In this document: positions 8,039 through 17,319 of the stretch, one piece after another
Position numbering within the stretch: the first letter of the stretch is position 1
Layout: each line of letters starts with the position of its first letter
NCBI RefSeq assembly: GCF_003172895.1
Contig: NZ_QGKL01000039.1
Span: forward strand, 186,001 to 250,000
Source: Leucothrix arctica
GTDB taxonomy: Bacteria; Pseudomonadota; Gammaproteobacteria; Thiotrichales; Thiotrichaceae
Length of the DNA: 64,000 bases
Reading direction: 5' to 3'
Notes under the pieces: generated by a model
Databases searched by the model: none
What the model saw: the letters and a program-made list of their open reading frames with translations, nothing else
Told to the model about the DNA's origin: nothing
Position numbers and translations under genes: made by a program

Positions 8039-9912
8039 TGCTAGTTTTTTCGGATATTTCCCTTCGCCGCGGCGGACGGGAGCTGATTGGCGACAGTAGT
8101 TTTAGTATTCATCCTGGCCAAAAAGTGGGTTTGACGGGTGCTAATGGTACCGGTAAGTCATCGTTATTTGCGCTGATTCGTGGTGAATTGGGTTTAGATG
8201 GCGGGCAGTTTAATATGCCGCCAAACTGGGTCATGGCGCACGTTGCTCAGCATACGCCTGATAGCGATCAGTCTGCTTTGAGCTACGCTTTAGAAGGCGA
8301 TAGCGAGTTTACGTCTTTGCAAGAACAGATGAAAACGGCAGAAGGGGAACATTTAGCGACATTGATCGGTCAGTTAGACGCGATTGATGGATACACCACT
8401 GAGAGTCGTGCAGCCTCGTTACTTCAAGGTTTAGGGTTCAAAAACGAACAAATTCATAACCCCGTCAGTAGTTTCTCGGGTGGTTGGCGAATGCGTTTGA
8501 ACTTGGTTCAGGCGCTTATGTGTCGCTCAGACCTTCTGTTGCTGGATGAGCCAACCAATCATTTGGACTTGGATGCAGTGATTTGGCTGCAGCAATGGCT
8601 GATTCAATATCAGGGAACATTAATACTGATCTCGCATGACCGTGAGTTTTTGGATGCTGTGACGACCCATGTCTGTCACCTTGAACACCACAAGCTGACT
8701 CTATATACGGGTAACTACTCGGCGTTTGAAAAAGTACGTGCAGAGCGTTTAGCGCAGCAGCAAAGTACCTTTGAACGTCAGCAGCGTGAAGTGGCTCATA
8801 TACGTAAGTATGTAGACCGTTTCCGCGCACAAGCAACTAAAGCACGTCAGGCTCAAAGTCGTTTAAAAGCACTTGATCGAATGGAGTTGGTTGCTCAGGC
8901 GCACATTGACTCACCGTTTAAGTTTGGTTTTTTTGAGCCTCGTAAACTGCCCGACCGCTTATTGAATATTACTGAAGCATCGATTGGTTACGGCGACACG
9001 CCTATCGTGACTAAGGTTGATTTTGAGTTAATGCCGGGACAACGCATTGGTTTAATTGGCCCAAATGGTGCGGGTAAATCAACACTGATTAAGTGTCTAG
9101 CAGGTGAGTTACCTGTTCAGGCGGGTGAGTTATGGTGTGCGCAAGATTTGCATATTGGTTACTTTGCTCAGCATCAGGTTGAGCAGTTACACCTTGACCA
9201 AACACCGCTGGAGCATATGCGGATATTGGATAAAGAAGCGCGTGAGCAGGATTTGCGTAACTATTTAGGTGGCTTTGGTTTCCAAGGTGAGCGTGTCGAT
9301 GAGGCTGTTGCACCATTCTCTGGTGGAGAAAAAGCCCGACTGGTTCTGGCATTATTAGTCTATCAACGTCCAAATCTGTTACTTTTAGATGAGCCGACCA
9401 ATCATCTTGATTTAGATATGCGCCATGCTTTAAGTATGGCATTACAGGTATTTGAAGGTGCTATGGTCATCGTGTCGCATGACAGACATTTGCTAAAGTC
9501 AGTGACTGATGAGTATGTGATTGTCGAAGGTGGTTTTGCGAAAGAGTTTGACGGTGACTTGGATGATTATTCTAAGTGGTTGAGCAATCGTGAGAAGGAA
9601 CTAGCGGCAGTAGATAAGGTCGAAGATAAAACAGTTAGTCGTAAAGATCAGCGTAAACACGAAGCGGATATGCGTAAGCAGCTACAACCGTTGAAGCGAA
9701 TCGTTGATAAGCATGAGAAAGAGTTAGATAAGTTAATTGAGCAAAGCGCGGCGCTTGAAAAGCAACTTGCTGACCCCGATATATACTTAGATGAAAATAA
9801 AGAAGCACTTAAGTCACTCTTGTTGAAAAAACGAGATGTCGACGCCGGTGTAGAAAAAACGGAAGCAGCGTGGTTAGATGCTTCTGAAGAATACGAACAA
9901 GCAATGTGTTAA
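8038..9912 (+). CDS. yheS: ABC-F family ATPase, YheS type
   Basis: A 624-residue soluble protein with two ABC ATPase domains. Walker A motifs are GANGTGKSS (about 38-46) and GPNGAGKST, and the signatures are SGGWRMRL and SGGEKARL. Both LLLLDEPTNHLDLD Walker B stretches and the ABC-F linker between domains are present. The C-terminal ~90 residues are a charged coiled coil. The opening [17 protein letters not shown] and overall length place it with YheS, not Uup or EttA. ABC-F proteins bind the ribosomal E site and help resolve stalled translation. The gene follows orn with a one-base overlap. Confidence 0.93.
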   Translation: MLVFSDISLRRGGRELIGDSSFSIHPGQKVGLTGANGTGKSSLFALIRGELGLDGGQFNMPPNWVMAHVAQHTPDSDQSALSYALEGDSEFTSLQEQMKTAEGEHLATLIGQLDAIDGYTTESRAASLLQGLGFKNEQIHNPVSSFSGGWRMRLNLVQALMCRSDLLLLDEPTNHLDLDAVIWLQQWLIQYQGTLILISHDREFLDAVTTHVCHLEHHKLTLYTGNYSAFEKVRAERLAQQQSTFERQQREVAHIRKYVDRFRAQATKARQAQSRLKALDRMELVAQAHIDSPFKFGFFEPRKLPDRLLNITEASIGYGDTPIVTKVDFELMPGQRIGLIGPNGAGKSTLIKCLAGELPVQAGELWCAQDLHIGYFAQHQVEQLHLDQTPLEHMRILDKEAREQDLRNYLGGFGFQGERVDEAVAPFSGGEKARLVLALLVYQRPNLLLLDEPTNHLDLDMRHALSMALQVFEGAMVIVSHDRHLLKSVTDEYVIVEGGFAKEFDGDLDDYSKWLSNREKELAAVDKVEDKTVSRKDQRKHEADMRKQLQPLKRIVDKHEKELDKLIEQSAALEKQLADPDIYLDENKEALKSLLLKKRDVDAGVEKTEAAWLDASEEYEQAMC

Positions 9913-9998
9913 AGTATGTTCATCGAGAAATGTAAATTGCTTGTTATAATAAAGATACTTACATCACAAATTTTAAGTTTAATTTTAGGAGAAAGACT

Positions 9999-10709
9999 AT
10001 GAGTTTTATGGATGCTGGCACAGGGCAAATTGTTGCCAACGCTGCTGAAAGCGAACGCGCCGCGTTTATCAAACGCACGTATGTTCACCTTGCGGGTGCT
10101 ATTGCGGCTTACGCAATTGTTGTTAGCTTTTTTATCTCAACTGGTATTGCTAATGCCTTCATGGGTGTTTTAGCAGGTAGTTCATGGATGTGGCTGCTAG
10201 TTATGGGCGCTTACATGGGTATCTCAGTACTTGCTGATAACTGGGCTCGTTCTGGTGTATCACGTGAACGTCAATACATGGGCCTAGGTCTATACATTGT
10301 TGCTTTTGGTTTTATTTCTACAATCCCAATCGCTCGTGCTGTAATGATGGACGGTAACATCGTACTTCACGCTGCAGGTATCACAGCGGCATTAGTAGCG
10401 GGTTTAACATTCACTGCATTTTCAACAAACATTAACTTCTCATTCATGGGTCGTTTCCTAATGATTGGTGGTTTTGTTGCAATGGGTATCATTGTTGCAG
10501 GTATCATCTTTGGATTCTCACTAGGCCTTTGGTTCATGGGCGCGATGATTATCTTTGCTGCTGCTTCTGTACTTTACAGTACTTCAAACATCATTCATGA
10601 GTACCACACTGATCAGCACGTTGCTGCTTCTTTGTCTTTATTCTCAAGTGTTGGTTTGTTGTTCTGGTATGTGATTCAGTTCTTGATGGCTTTCACTAGC
10701 GGTGACTAG
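9999..10709 (+). CDS. Bax inhibitor-1/YccA family membrane protein
   Basis: A 236-residue protein with seven predicted membrane helices, Gly/Ala-rich, and a YSTSNIIHEYHTDQHVAAS segment near the sixth helix. Its acidic Asp/His residues are typical of the BI-1 (LFG/TMBIM) fold. Bacterial members are pH-sensitive calcium leak channels or, like YccA, modulators of the FtsH protease. The start is preceded by AGGAGAAAGACT, a strong ribosome-binding site. It is monocistronic: an 86-bp gap separates it from yheS and a terminator follows. Confidence 0.88.
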   Translation: MSFMDAGTGQIVANAAESERAAFIKRTYVHLAGAIAAYAIVVSFFISTGIANAFMGVLAGSSWMWLLVMGAYMGISVLADNWARSGVSRERQYMGLGLYIVAFGFISTIPIARAVMMDGNIVLHAAGITAALVAGLTFTAFSTNINFSFMGRFLMIGGFVAMGIIVAGIIFGFSLGLWFMGAMIIFAAASVLYSTSNIIHEYHTDQHVAASLSLFSSVGLLFWYVIQFLMAFTSGD

Positions 10710-10746
10710 TCTGTTGCTTAGATGTTTTAAGTAAAAGAACAGTAGT

Positions 10747-10776
10747 AAAAAAAGCCCCGCATTGCGGGGCTTTTTC
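10747..10776. terminator. Bidirectional rho-independent terminator
   Basis: The stem AAAGCCCCGC / GCGGGGCTTT has a 3-base loop (ATT), with an A-tract on the left and a T-tract on the right. It can therefore end both the BI-1 transcript (plus) and the glnK-amtB transcript (minus). Confidence 0.9.
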
Positions 10777-10835
10777 TTGTCTGACATATCTAAAGTTACT
10801 CAGCGCTAACTGCCTGAGCTTAAGATAGTTAACAC

Positions 10836-12137
10836 TTAAAGATCGTAACCACGCTCTTCGTGATCAACGATATCAAGACCTTGCGACTCTTCATCTTCCG
10901 TTACACGTACGCCGTTAGTCATCATGCCAACGAGTTTAAACAAGATGTAAGTAACGATAGCCGTATAAACGAAAGTAGCAACGATACCAATGACTTGAAC
11001 ACCTAGCTGCTGACTGATGCTTTCAATGCCATCAGCAAAGCCGTGTCCGCTGAATAAACCTAGCTCAGTTGAAGCGAAGATACCTGCTAGGAACGTTCCT
11101 AAGATACCGCCAACACCATGTACTGGGAATACATCCAGAGAGTCATCAATTTTGAACTTCTGTTTGATCAACAGTGTTGCGTTGAAGCAAACAATACCCG
11201 CTAACAGACCGATAACAAGTGCACCTGCAGGGCCTACGAAGCCAGATGCTGGAGTGATAGTACCTAGACCTGCAACCATACCGGTTACTGTTCCTAGTGC
11301 TGTTGGCTTGCCATATTTGACCCACTCATAACACATCCATGTCAATGCGCCTGTTGCCGCAGAGATATGTGTCACAAGCATTGCCATTGCAGCATCGCCG
11401 TTTGCAGCCAGTGCAGAGCCACCGTTAAAGCCGAACCAACCCACCCATAACATACCTGCGCCAGTGATGGTCATCGTCATGTTGTGAGGTGCTGTGTTAC
11501 CACGAATGAAGCTCTTACGAGGGCCAATCATGATCGCTGTTACAAGTGCCGCAACACCCGCGGTGATGTGTACAACTGTTCCACCTGCATAGTCAAGAAG
11601 ACCCATGTCTTGCAGCCAACCGCCGCCCCATACCCAATGAGTAATAGGTGCATAAACGAAGAATAACCAAAGTATGCTGAAGATCAGTACGCTTGAAAAT
11701 TTGATGCGCTCAGCAAATGCACCAATGATCAAAGCGGGTGTAATCACTGCGAATGTCATTTGAAATAGTGCGAATAGTGGCTCAGGAATATCGCCTGATA
11801 CAGAGCCTTTCGTGACACCGCTAAAGAATGCTTTAGATAGGTCGCCGATGAATGCGCCATCGCCACTGAAAGCCAGGCTGTAACCAGCAACCAGCCAAAA
11901 AATAGACGCGATTCCGGTAATTGCAAAACATTGCATCAGTATCGATAGAATATTTCGGCTCTTGACTAGTCCACCATAAAACAAGGCTAGACCGGGTAGC
12001 GTCATAAACAGAACAAGTGCTGTGGATGTTAAGATCCAAGCAGTATTTGCACCATTAATGAGTGGCTCAGCGTCAGTTGCGGACGCAGTTAATGGTAGCA
12101 GCGCTATTGATAGCGCCGCTAATGTGGCTTTTTTCAT
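10836..12137 (-). CDS. amtB: Ammonium transporter
   Basis: A 433-residue inner-membrane channel with a signal peptide (about 1-20, cut after ASA) and eleven membrane helices. Hallmarks are LFYGGLVKSRN, the HxTAG motif VVHITAGVAALV, WFGFNGGSALAANGDAA and the pore region FPVHGVGGILGT with the second pore His. It moves ammonium/ammonia across the inner membrane as a trimer gated by GlnK. The gene follows glnK by 33 bp, so it is the standard glnK-amtB nitrogen-scavenging operon. The C-terminal tail (VTEDEESQGLD) includes the conserved 'GLD...HGE' type end. Confidence 0.97.
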   Translation of the reverse strand: MKKATLAALSIALLPLTASATDAEPLINGANTAWILTSTALVLFMTLPGLALFYGGLVKSRNILSILMQCFAITGIASIFWLVAGYSLAFSGDGAFIGDLSKAFFSGVTKGSVSGDIPEPLFALFQMTFAVITPALIIGAFAERIKFSSVLIFSILWLFFVYAPITHWVWGGGWLQDMGLLDYAGGTVVHITAGVAALVTAIMIGPRKSFIRGNTAPHNMTMTITGAGMLWVGWFGFNGGSALAANGDAAMAMLVTHISAATGALTWMCYEWVKYGKPTALGTVTGMVAGLGTITPASGFVGPAGALVIGLLAGIVCFNATLLIKQKFKIDDSLDVFPVHGVGGILGTFLAGIFASTELGLFSGHGFADGIESISQQLGVQVIGIVATFVYTAIVTYILFKLVGMMTNGVRVTEDEESQGLDIVDHEERGYDL

Positions 12138-12170
12138 TACAATATTCCCCCTACAGAATAATGTTAAGTT

Positions 12171-12575
<405 letters not shown>

Positions 12576-12593
12576 TTAGCAGATTTTGATGGG

Positions 12594-14591
12594 CTATTGA
12601 GCCGATGCTTTTGTATTTAGGTATGTGACGGGCGCGCGTCGGTCTGTCGACAACGTTGGGGTAATGAGGCCGTCAATCTGCCATTCCTCAGGAATCTCTG
12701 AGGCAGTGATGAGAAGATAGAGATGTTCTGACGCTCGAGTCATTGCCATGTGGAGTAGGTGAGTGTGCTCTACTTTTAGACTGCGACGGTCGTGTGCGTT
12801 TGCATTTGGGCTGTTTTCTAAGTCCATCAACTCTTCTATGCCGGTGATGAAAACCACTCGGCTTTCTAGGCCAGTAGCGCTTTCCATGTCGCAGAGTTTG
12901 ATGCTCTCGTTATTTACGATCATGCTTCCAGTAAGAGCAGTTGCAGGAATGTTTATTTCCTGTTTTATCTCTTGTGCAAGTAAGCGAGAGACTTGTTTAC
13001 TCGCGCATAAAACCAAAATCTCTTGTGGTGGTATGCCTTTGTTGACGAGTTGATGGATCTCACTGAATAGGCGACGTTTTTGGTCTTTAATACTAGGGAA
13101 CTGCAGTAACTTAGGCTGCGTTTCAGTGTCTAATAATTCGAGTCTATTGGTTAAACAAAGCGGGTTGTTCAGCGTTTGCAGGCTGCGGTTAACACGAAAA
13201 CCATCGGCGACTTTGCATATTGCTTTATTGCAGCGGTAGGTTTTGTTGAGGTTAATTGTATTTCCTCTAAGCTCAATGCCTGTCTCGTGCCAGCTAAGTA
13301 CGCGGCCAGAGAAGTTATAAGCTGAGTCTGCGGCTAAAAAGAGTTGACTGTTGTTTGCCATGACTCGCTGTACTAGTTTGATCCACACCTGTGCAAAGTA
13401 GTGGGTTTCATCAATAAGTACATGTGTATAAGGCTCAAAAATTTTGCCATCATCCAACTCATTGATTAGCATGCCTGGCGCGTTAGACCATAAGTACCGT
13501 TTGCGATCTTTCAGGTGAGTATCTATGTCTATGCAAGTTTGCCAAATACGTTTACGTATCGGGTTAGCGAGCGCGTAACTACTATTCGATGATAGTGAGT
13601 CAATGTACTCAGACTCACTGGCTATAGCGTGGTTTTTGATGAAGTTAACTTCTCTTACTAAGCTATGACGATTTACTTCACCTCTAGGGAAATGTCGTTT
13701 GACCATTAAATCAAATAATTCAGTTTCTTGGTCATCATAAACAAACTGCCACGTTCCACCGAGGAGCTTTCGGCACCACTCCATAAAAGGGTGGCATTGG
13801 ATGTTGTTATTTTTCCCTGTCAGGGCAGTAATATTTTCTTTTAAAACATTACTCATGGCTTTGTTATGACTTAATATCAAGATGCGAGCATTTGGATTGA
13901 GTGAATGCAACAGGGCGGCACGTTTAACGAGTACGGTACTTTTGCCGCTACCAGCCACACCGAGTAATAGTTTAGTACTGTGGGTCGTCTCACTTTGAGC
14001 GCTATTATTAATTAAGCCTGCTTTTAGGCTTTTTTCTTGTTCAGGGTTGAGCGTTATCTGCTGACCATTTTGTGTGTTAAGGATGATTTCAGAGCAAAAG
14101 TGAGTATGGATAAAGTCTCGAACCTTGTCGGAACTGGCAATACCTAAGTAGCGATCAAGTACTTTCCCCAACGCATCAGTCAGTAGTACGTCACCTATCG
14201 CGAGTAGTCCTTGATCTTTTAAATGGATCGTTTGTTTAGACTCAAGTGTTTCAGGTAACAGTAAAATGATGGGTAGTAGGTGTTGCGCGTGATCTTGCAT
14301 TAATGAGGGTAGCAAGGCGTTGCGTTCTTGAGTTAACTCAAAGATGGCGGGTAAGTGGCGCAGGGTATGCTCTGTTATGTCAGCTTTGGCACTAATGCTA
14401 TTATCAGCTAGCGTCGCAATCAGTACTGACTGCTTGCCTTGGATCACCCAATACTTGAGCCCAGAGTCATCTGTATTAGCGTTGAGTTGTTGGTAAACTG
14501 TGACCGAATTAGGAAGTTGTGCAAGGCGGGTATGCAATTGAGGGCTAGGGTAGATGGCAGTTAGCGAACCTTCTGGTATGATCTGTGCCAT
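12594..14591 (-). CDS. Superfamily 1 (UvrD/Rep-like) helicase with unassigned N-terminal domain
   Basis: A 665-residue protein. The first ~180 residues match no domain I recognise. The ATPase core starts with LNPEQEKSL (Q motif) and Walker A GVAGSGKSTV (211-220), then ILILSHNKAM (motif Ia) and the Walker B variant LIDETHYF (about 395; UvrD has DExQ). LFLAADSAYNFSGR (motif III), NLNKTYRCN (motif IV), SATGLESRVVFITG (motif V) and HMAMTRASEHLYLLI (motif VI) follow. It should be an ATP-dependent nucleic-acid translocase. No nuclease domain is visible. It is a single gene between glnK and the divergent apaH. A defence role is possible but unsupported by neighbours. Confidence 0.85.
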   Translation of the reverse strand: MAQIIPEGSLTAIYPSPQLHTRLAQLPNSVTVYQQLNANTDDSGLKYWVIQGKQSVLIATLADNSISAKADITEHTLRHLPAIFELTQERNALLPSLMQDHAQHLLPIILLLPETLESKQTIHLKDQGLLAIGDVLLTDALGKVLDRYLGIASSDKVRDFIHTHFCSEIILNTQNGQQITLNPEQEKSLKAGLINNSAQSETTHSTKLLLGVAGSGKSTVLVKRAALLHSLNPNARILILSHNKAMSNVLKENITALTGKNNNIQCHPFMEWCRKLLGGTWQFVYDDQETELFDLMVKRHFPRGEVNRHSLVREVNFIKNHAIASESEYIDSLSSNSSYALANPIRKRIWQTCIDIDTHLKDRKRYLWSNAPGMLINELDDGKIFEPYTHVLIDETHYFAQVWIKLVQRVMANNSQLFLAADSAYNFSGRVLSWHETGIELRGNTINLNKTYRCNKAICKVADGFRVNRSLQTLNNPLCLTNRLELLDTETQPKLLQFPSIKDQKRRLFSEIHQLVNKGIPPQEILVLCASKQVSRLLAQEIKQEINIPATALTGSMIVNNESIKLCDMESATGLESRVVFITGIEELMDLENSPNANAHDRRSLKVEHTHLLHMAMTRASEHLYLLITASEIPEEWQIDGLITPTLSTDRRAPVTYLNTKASAQ

Positions 14592-14751
14592 AAAATAGTA
14601 TGCTCCTCAATGCTACAGTTTTAATATTTATGCTGACTCGGTCTAAAGTGACACGAGATTAAAATTTTACCATAAAGACTGCATTGGTATAATACCGTTG
14701 ATTTATTTTTACGAATGCGTCGTTTCTCTTATTTAAGGACATCATAATCTT

Positions 14752-15558
14752 ATGGCCGTGTATGCAATTGGTGATTTGCAAGGGTGCCATAAGGCGCTTC
14801 AGCGTTTATTACAAAAGGTAAACTTTTCTGCTGATAATGATCGTGTCTGGCTGGCGGGAGACTTGGTGAGTCGTGGACCCAAGTCGCTTGAAGTGCTGAG
14901 GTTTGTGAAGAGCCTAGGTGACTCTGCTGTGTGCGTCTTGGGTAATCATGATATTAGCTTGATTGCCGCGCATTATGGGGTAGCTAAACCACACTCGACA
15001 TTAAAGCCTATAATGAAAGCGCCTGATCGTGAAGAGTTGGTTGATTGGTTACGCAAAAAGCCGCTGCTTCATGTGGATGATGAGCTTGGCTTTTGTATGG
15101 CTCATGCGGGTGTTTTCCCTCATTGGAATTTAAATCAAGCTCAGCAGTTTGCTAGCGAGGTTGAAATACCATTACGTGGCGCGACGACTCAGCGTTGGTT
15201 GGAAAATGTTTATGGGGATGAGCCTTCTCAATGGAGTGACTCTTTGCAGTCTTATGACAGGCATCGTTTTATTTTAAATACCTTTACGCGGATGCGAGGT
15301 TGTAACCCGGACGGTTCGCTAAACCATTTGGTAAAAGGAACAGCTAATGACCTTCAAGCTAAGGGTTTGTATCCTTGGTTTCAACTGCCGACCAGAGTAT
15401 TGTTGTCTCAGCGTATAATTTTTGGACATTGGTCAGCATTGGGTTATCACAAGGATAGCCAGGTGGTTTCTTTGGATACGGGCTGTGTGTGGGGGCGAAA
15501 ACTCACTGCGGTTAGACTTGATGGTGATACAATTGAGCCTATTCAGGTTGCCTGTTAA
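14752..15558 (+). CDS. apaH: Symmetrical bis(5'-nucleosyl)-tetraphosphatase
   Basis: A 268-residue metallophosphatase hydrolysing Ap4A to two ADP. It also removes Np4 caps from mRNA in E. coli. Metal-binding motifs: GDLQGC (near residue 7), GDLVSRGP and GNHD, with later GH(W)SALGYH. Length matches the family (about 270-280). Here apaH is 10 kb away from apaG, whereas in E. coli they are adjacent. Downstream genes on the same strand start 80 bp later, so a shared transcript with the glycan genes is possible. Confidence 0.96.
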   Translation: MAVYAIGDLQGCHKALQRLLQKVNFSADNDRVWLAGDLVSRGPKSLEVLRFVKSLGDSAVCVLGNHDISLIAAHYGVAKPHSTLKPIMKAPDREELVDWLRKKPLLHVDDELGFCMAHAGVFPHWNLNQAQQFASEVEIPLRGATTQRWLENVYGDEPSQWSDSLQSYDRHRFILNTFTRMRGCNPDGSLNHLVKGTANDLQAKGLYPWFQLPTRVLLSQRIIFGHWSALGYHKDSQVVSLDTGCVWGRKLTAVRLDGDTIEPIQVAC

Positions 15559-15639
15559 GCAGGCTTGGATGTGAAGTAAACAGGAGTATTTGGTGTATTG
15601 ACATGGTTGCACAAAGGAAAGCCTTCAGAAGGGGTAGAA

Positions 15640-16242
15640 ATGGAGACCTTTAGCGAGTCAGAAGAGTCTGCTATGAATGAGCAAGAAACAGCAGGGAAAG
15701 CCGTTTTGGAAAGAAAAACAAATATAACAGTGATGCAATCAAACGGTACGCTTAAAGCCTATGTTCGCGGAACTGAGTATAATTTGCGCGTTATGAAGCC
15801 TTCACATGGCGTTGGGGTGATTGAGCTCAAGCGTTCACTTGATCGCAACCGTGAGATGATCGAGCAAAGCCTTGCGAAGATGATTGAGATTTATCGTGAG
15901 TTTAGGTTGAGTGAAGATCCATTAAAGTTTGAATCTGATGATGACTATCGTACTGCTACTAAAAATGCTTTGGTTGCCCGTGCAAATATAGATGTGTTAA
16001 TACCGTTGATTAATATGCGTGGTGGTGATGCGGAGTATGAAGGTAGTGGGGAAGGGTTACCGATAGAAGAGCATGTTGAAAAATTACGAAATATTGCTGA
16101 GGAGGTTATAGATGCGGAGCTGTATGTGTATGTGCCGCCAGAGCCTGTTGTTGAGGTAAATGATGGGATTTCTTGGCCGTCGTTTTTTGTGGTTGGATTG
16201 ATTGTGCTGTTGGTGGTTTTGTTTTTGAAGGTGTTTTTGTAA
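15640..16242 (+). CDS. Unknown protein, predicted tail-anchored membrane protein
   Basis: I do not recognise the family. The body is mostly cytosolic, acidic and predicted helical (LKRSLDRNREMIEQSLAKMI). It ends in one C-terminal hydrophobic segment (WPSFFVVGLIVLLVVLFL) with only a few residues after it, so it is likely C-tail-anchored in the inner membrane. I chose the ATG at 15640 because AAGGGG lies five bases upstream. A TTG start at 15598 would add 14 residues, and an ATG at 15676 would remove 12. The stop is immediately followed by the GTG of the GT4 glycosyltransferase gene, so the two are co-translated. A role in organising surface-glycan synthesis is inference from location. Confidence 0.7.
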   Translation: METFSESEESAMNEQETAGKAVLERKTNITVMQSNGTLKAYVRGTEYNLRVMKPSHGVGVIELKRSLDRNREMIEQSLAKMIEIYREFRLSEDPLKFESDDDYRTATKNALVARANIDVLIPLINMRGGDAEYEGSGEGLPIEEHVEKLRNIAEEVIDAELYVYVPPEPVVEVNDGISWPSFFVVGLIVLLVVLFLKVFL

Positions 16243-17298
16243 GTGCTTAATAAAAAAATTGTTTTAGCAATATTTACGCTACAAGGCAGCGGAGCTGAAC
16301 GGTTTGTTCTTACGCTAGCGAAAGCCTTCCTTGATCTTGGTTATGAGCCTCACATCATTATTTTTAAAAATGTGATTGAGCTCCCTGTCCCTGCAGGGGT
16401 CAAACTACACGTATTCCCATATCAAGCATTGCGAATATTGCCTAAAAAAATACGAAGACGGGTCGCATCGAAATTATTTGATCAGTTTGTTTTGAGGTTT
16501 ATAGGGCAGCCGAGTTTAATCCTTTCGAACTTATACCCAGTTGACTTTATTCTGAGTCAGAGTGCATTAGAAAACATACATTTTGTTATTCATAATACAA
16601 CTTCAAAAGAGTTGGGGTGTAATGACTCTGACACGAGTAGTATCGATAATACGTTGGCGATTTATGATAACAAGTCATGCGTCAGTGTTAGTGATGGCGT
16701 TGAGCAAGACTTACTGACAATAATGAAGGGTGATATCGAGTCTAGAGTCATTCATAACCCTGTTGATATTGATTTAGTTCGTGATACGGCCCTGGAATTT
16801 ACCCCTGAACAAGTCCCTTATATTCTCCATATTGGTAAATTCAAAGAAGCCAAACGGCATGATATTTTATTGCGTGCTTACGCGCATAGTCAGGTGGAAT
16901 ATCCTTTAGTTTTGATCGGTAAAGGACCGCTTGAAGAAGAAATAAGAGCGCTTTCTACTGAGCTTGGGATAGCGGAAAAAGTCTTGTTTCTAGGGTTTAA
17001 GAGTAACCCTTATCCATATATTAATAATGCAGAGTTAATGGTAGTTTCATCTGATTTTGAAGGCTTTAGTATCGCTATTTTGGAAGCGGTAGCACTCACT
17101 ACACCTATCGTTAGCACGGATTGTCCTTCAGGTCCAAATGAGCTATTGGAACAACATCAGCTTGTTTCTGTGGGTGACTATAAGGCGCTAGGAGAAAAAA
17201 TGGCTACTGCGATAGAGAATAAACAAGATTATATAATTGAACTAGACCAAGCGTATCTTCCTGTGGAAGTTGCGAAAAAATACTTGGCACTTATCTAA
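16243..17298 (+). CDS. Glycosyltransferase family 4 (GT-B fold)
   Basis: A 351-residue protein starting with GTG directly after the preceding stop codon. The N-terminal Rossmann domain begins IVLAIFTLQGSGAERFVLTLA, and the GSGAER loop is typical of GT4 acceptor domains. The C-terminal domain has the donor-binding signatures LHIGKFKEAKRHDILLRAY, LVLIGKGPLEEEI and the EX7E motif in EGFSIAILEA. It transfers a sugar from a nucleotide donor to a lipid-linked or LPS acceptor at the cytoplasmic face. Specificity cannot be read from sequence. It is followed by a pyruvyl transferase gene. Confidence 0.9.
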   Translation: MLNKKIVLAIFTLQGSGAERFVLTLAKAFLDLGYEPHIIIFKNVIELPVPAGVKLHVFPYQALRILPKKIRRRVASKLFDQFVLRFIGQPSLILSNLYPVDFILSQSALENIHFVIHNTTSKELGCNDSDTSSIDNTLAIYDNKSCVSVSDGVEQDLLTIMKGDIESRVIHNPVDIDLVRDTALEFTPEQVPYILHIGKFKEAKRHDILLRAYAHSQVEYPLVLIGKGPLEEEIRALSTELGIAEKVLFLGFKSNPYPYINNAELMVVSSDFEGFSIAILEAVALTTPIVSTDCPSGPNELLEQHQLVSVGDYKALGEKMATAIENKQDYIIELDQAYLPVEVAKKYLALI

Positions 17299-17319
17299 AA
17301 AAATAAATGGGGGAATAAA

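Noticed and set aside
12594-14591. SF1 helicase as part of a defence island
   Set aside because: Neighbours are housekeeping (glnK, amtB, apaH). No nuclease, methylase, toxin or mobile gene is nearby.
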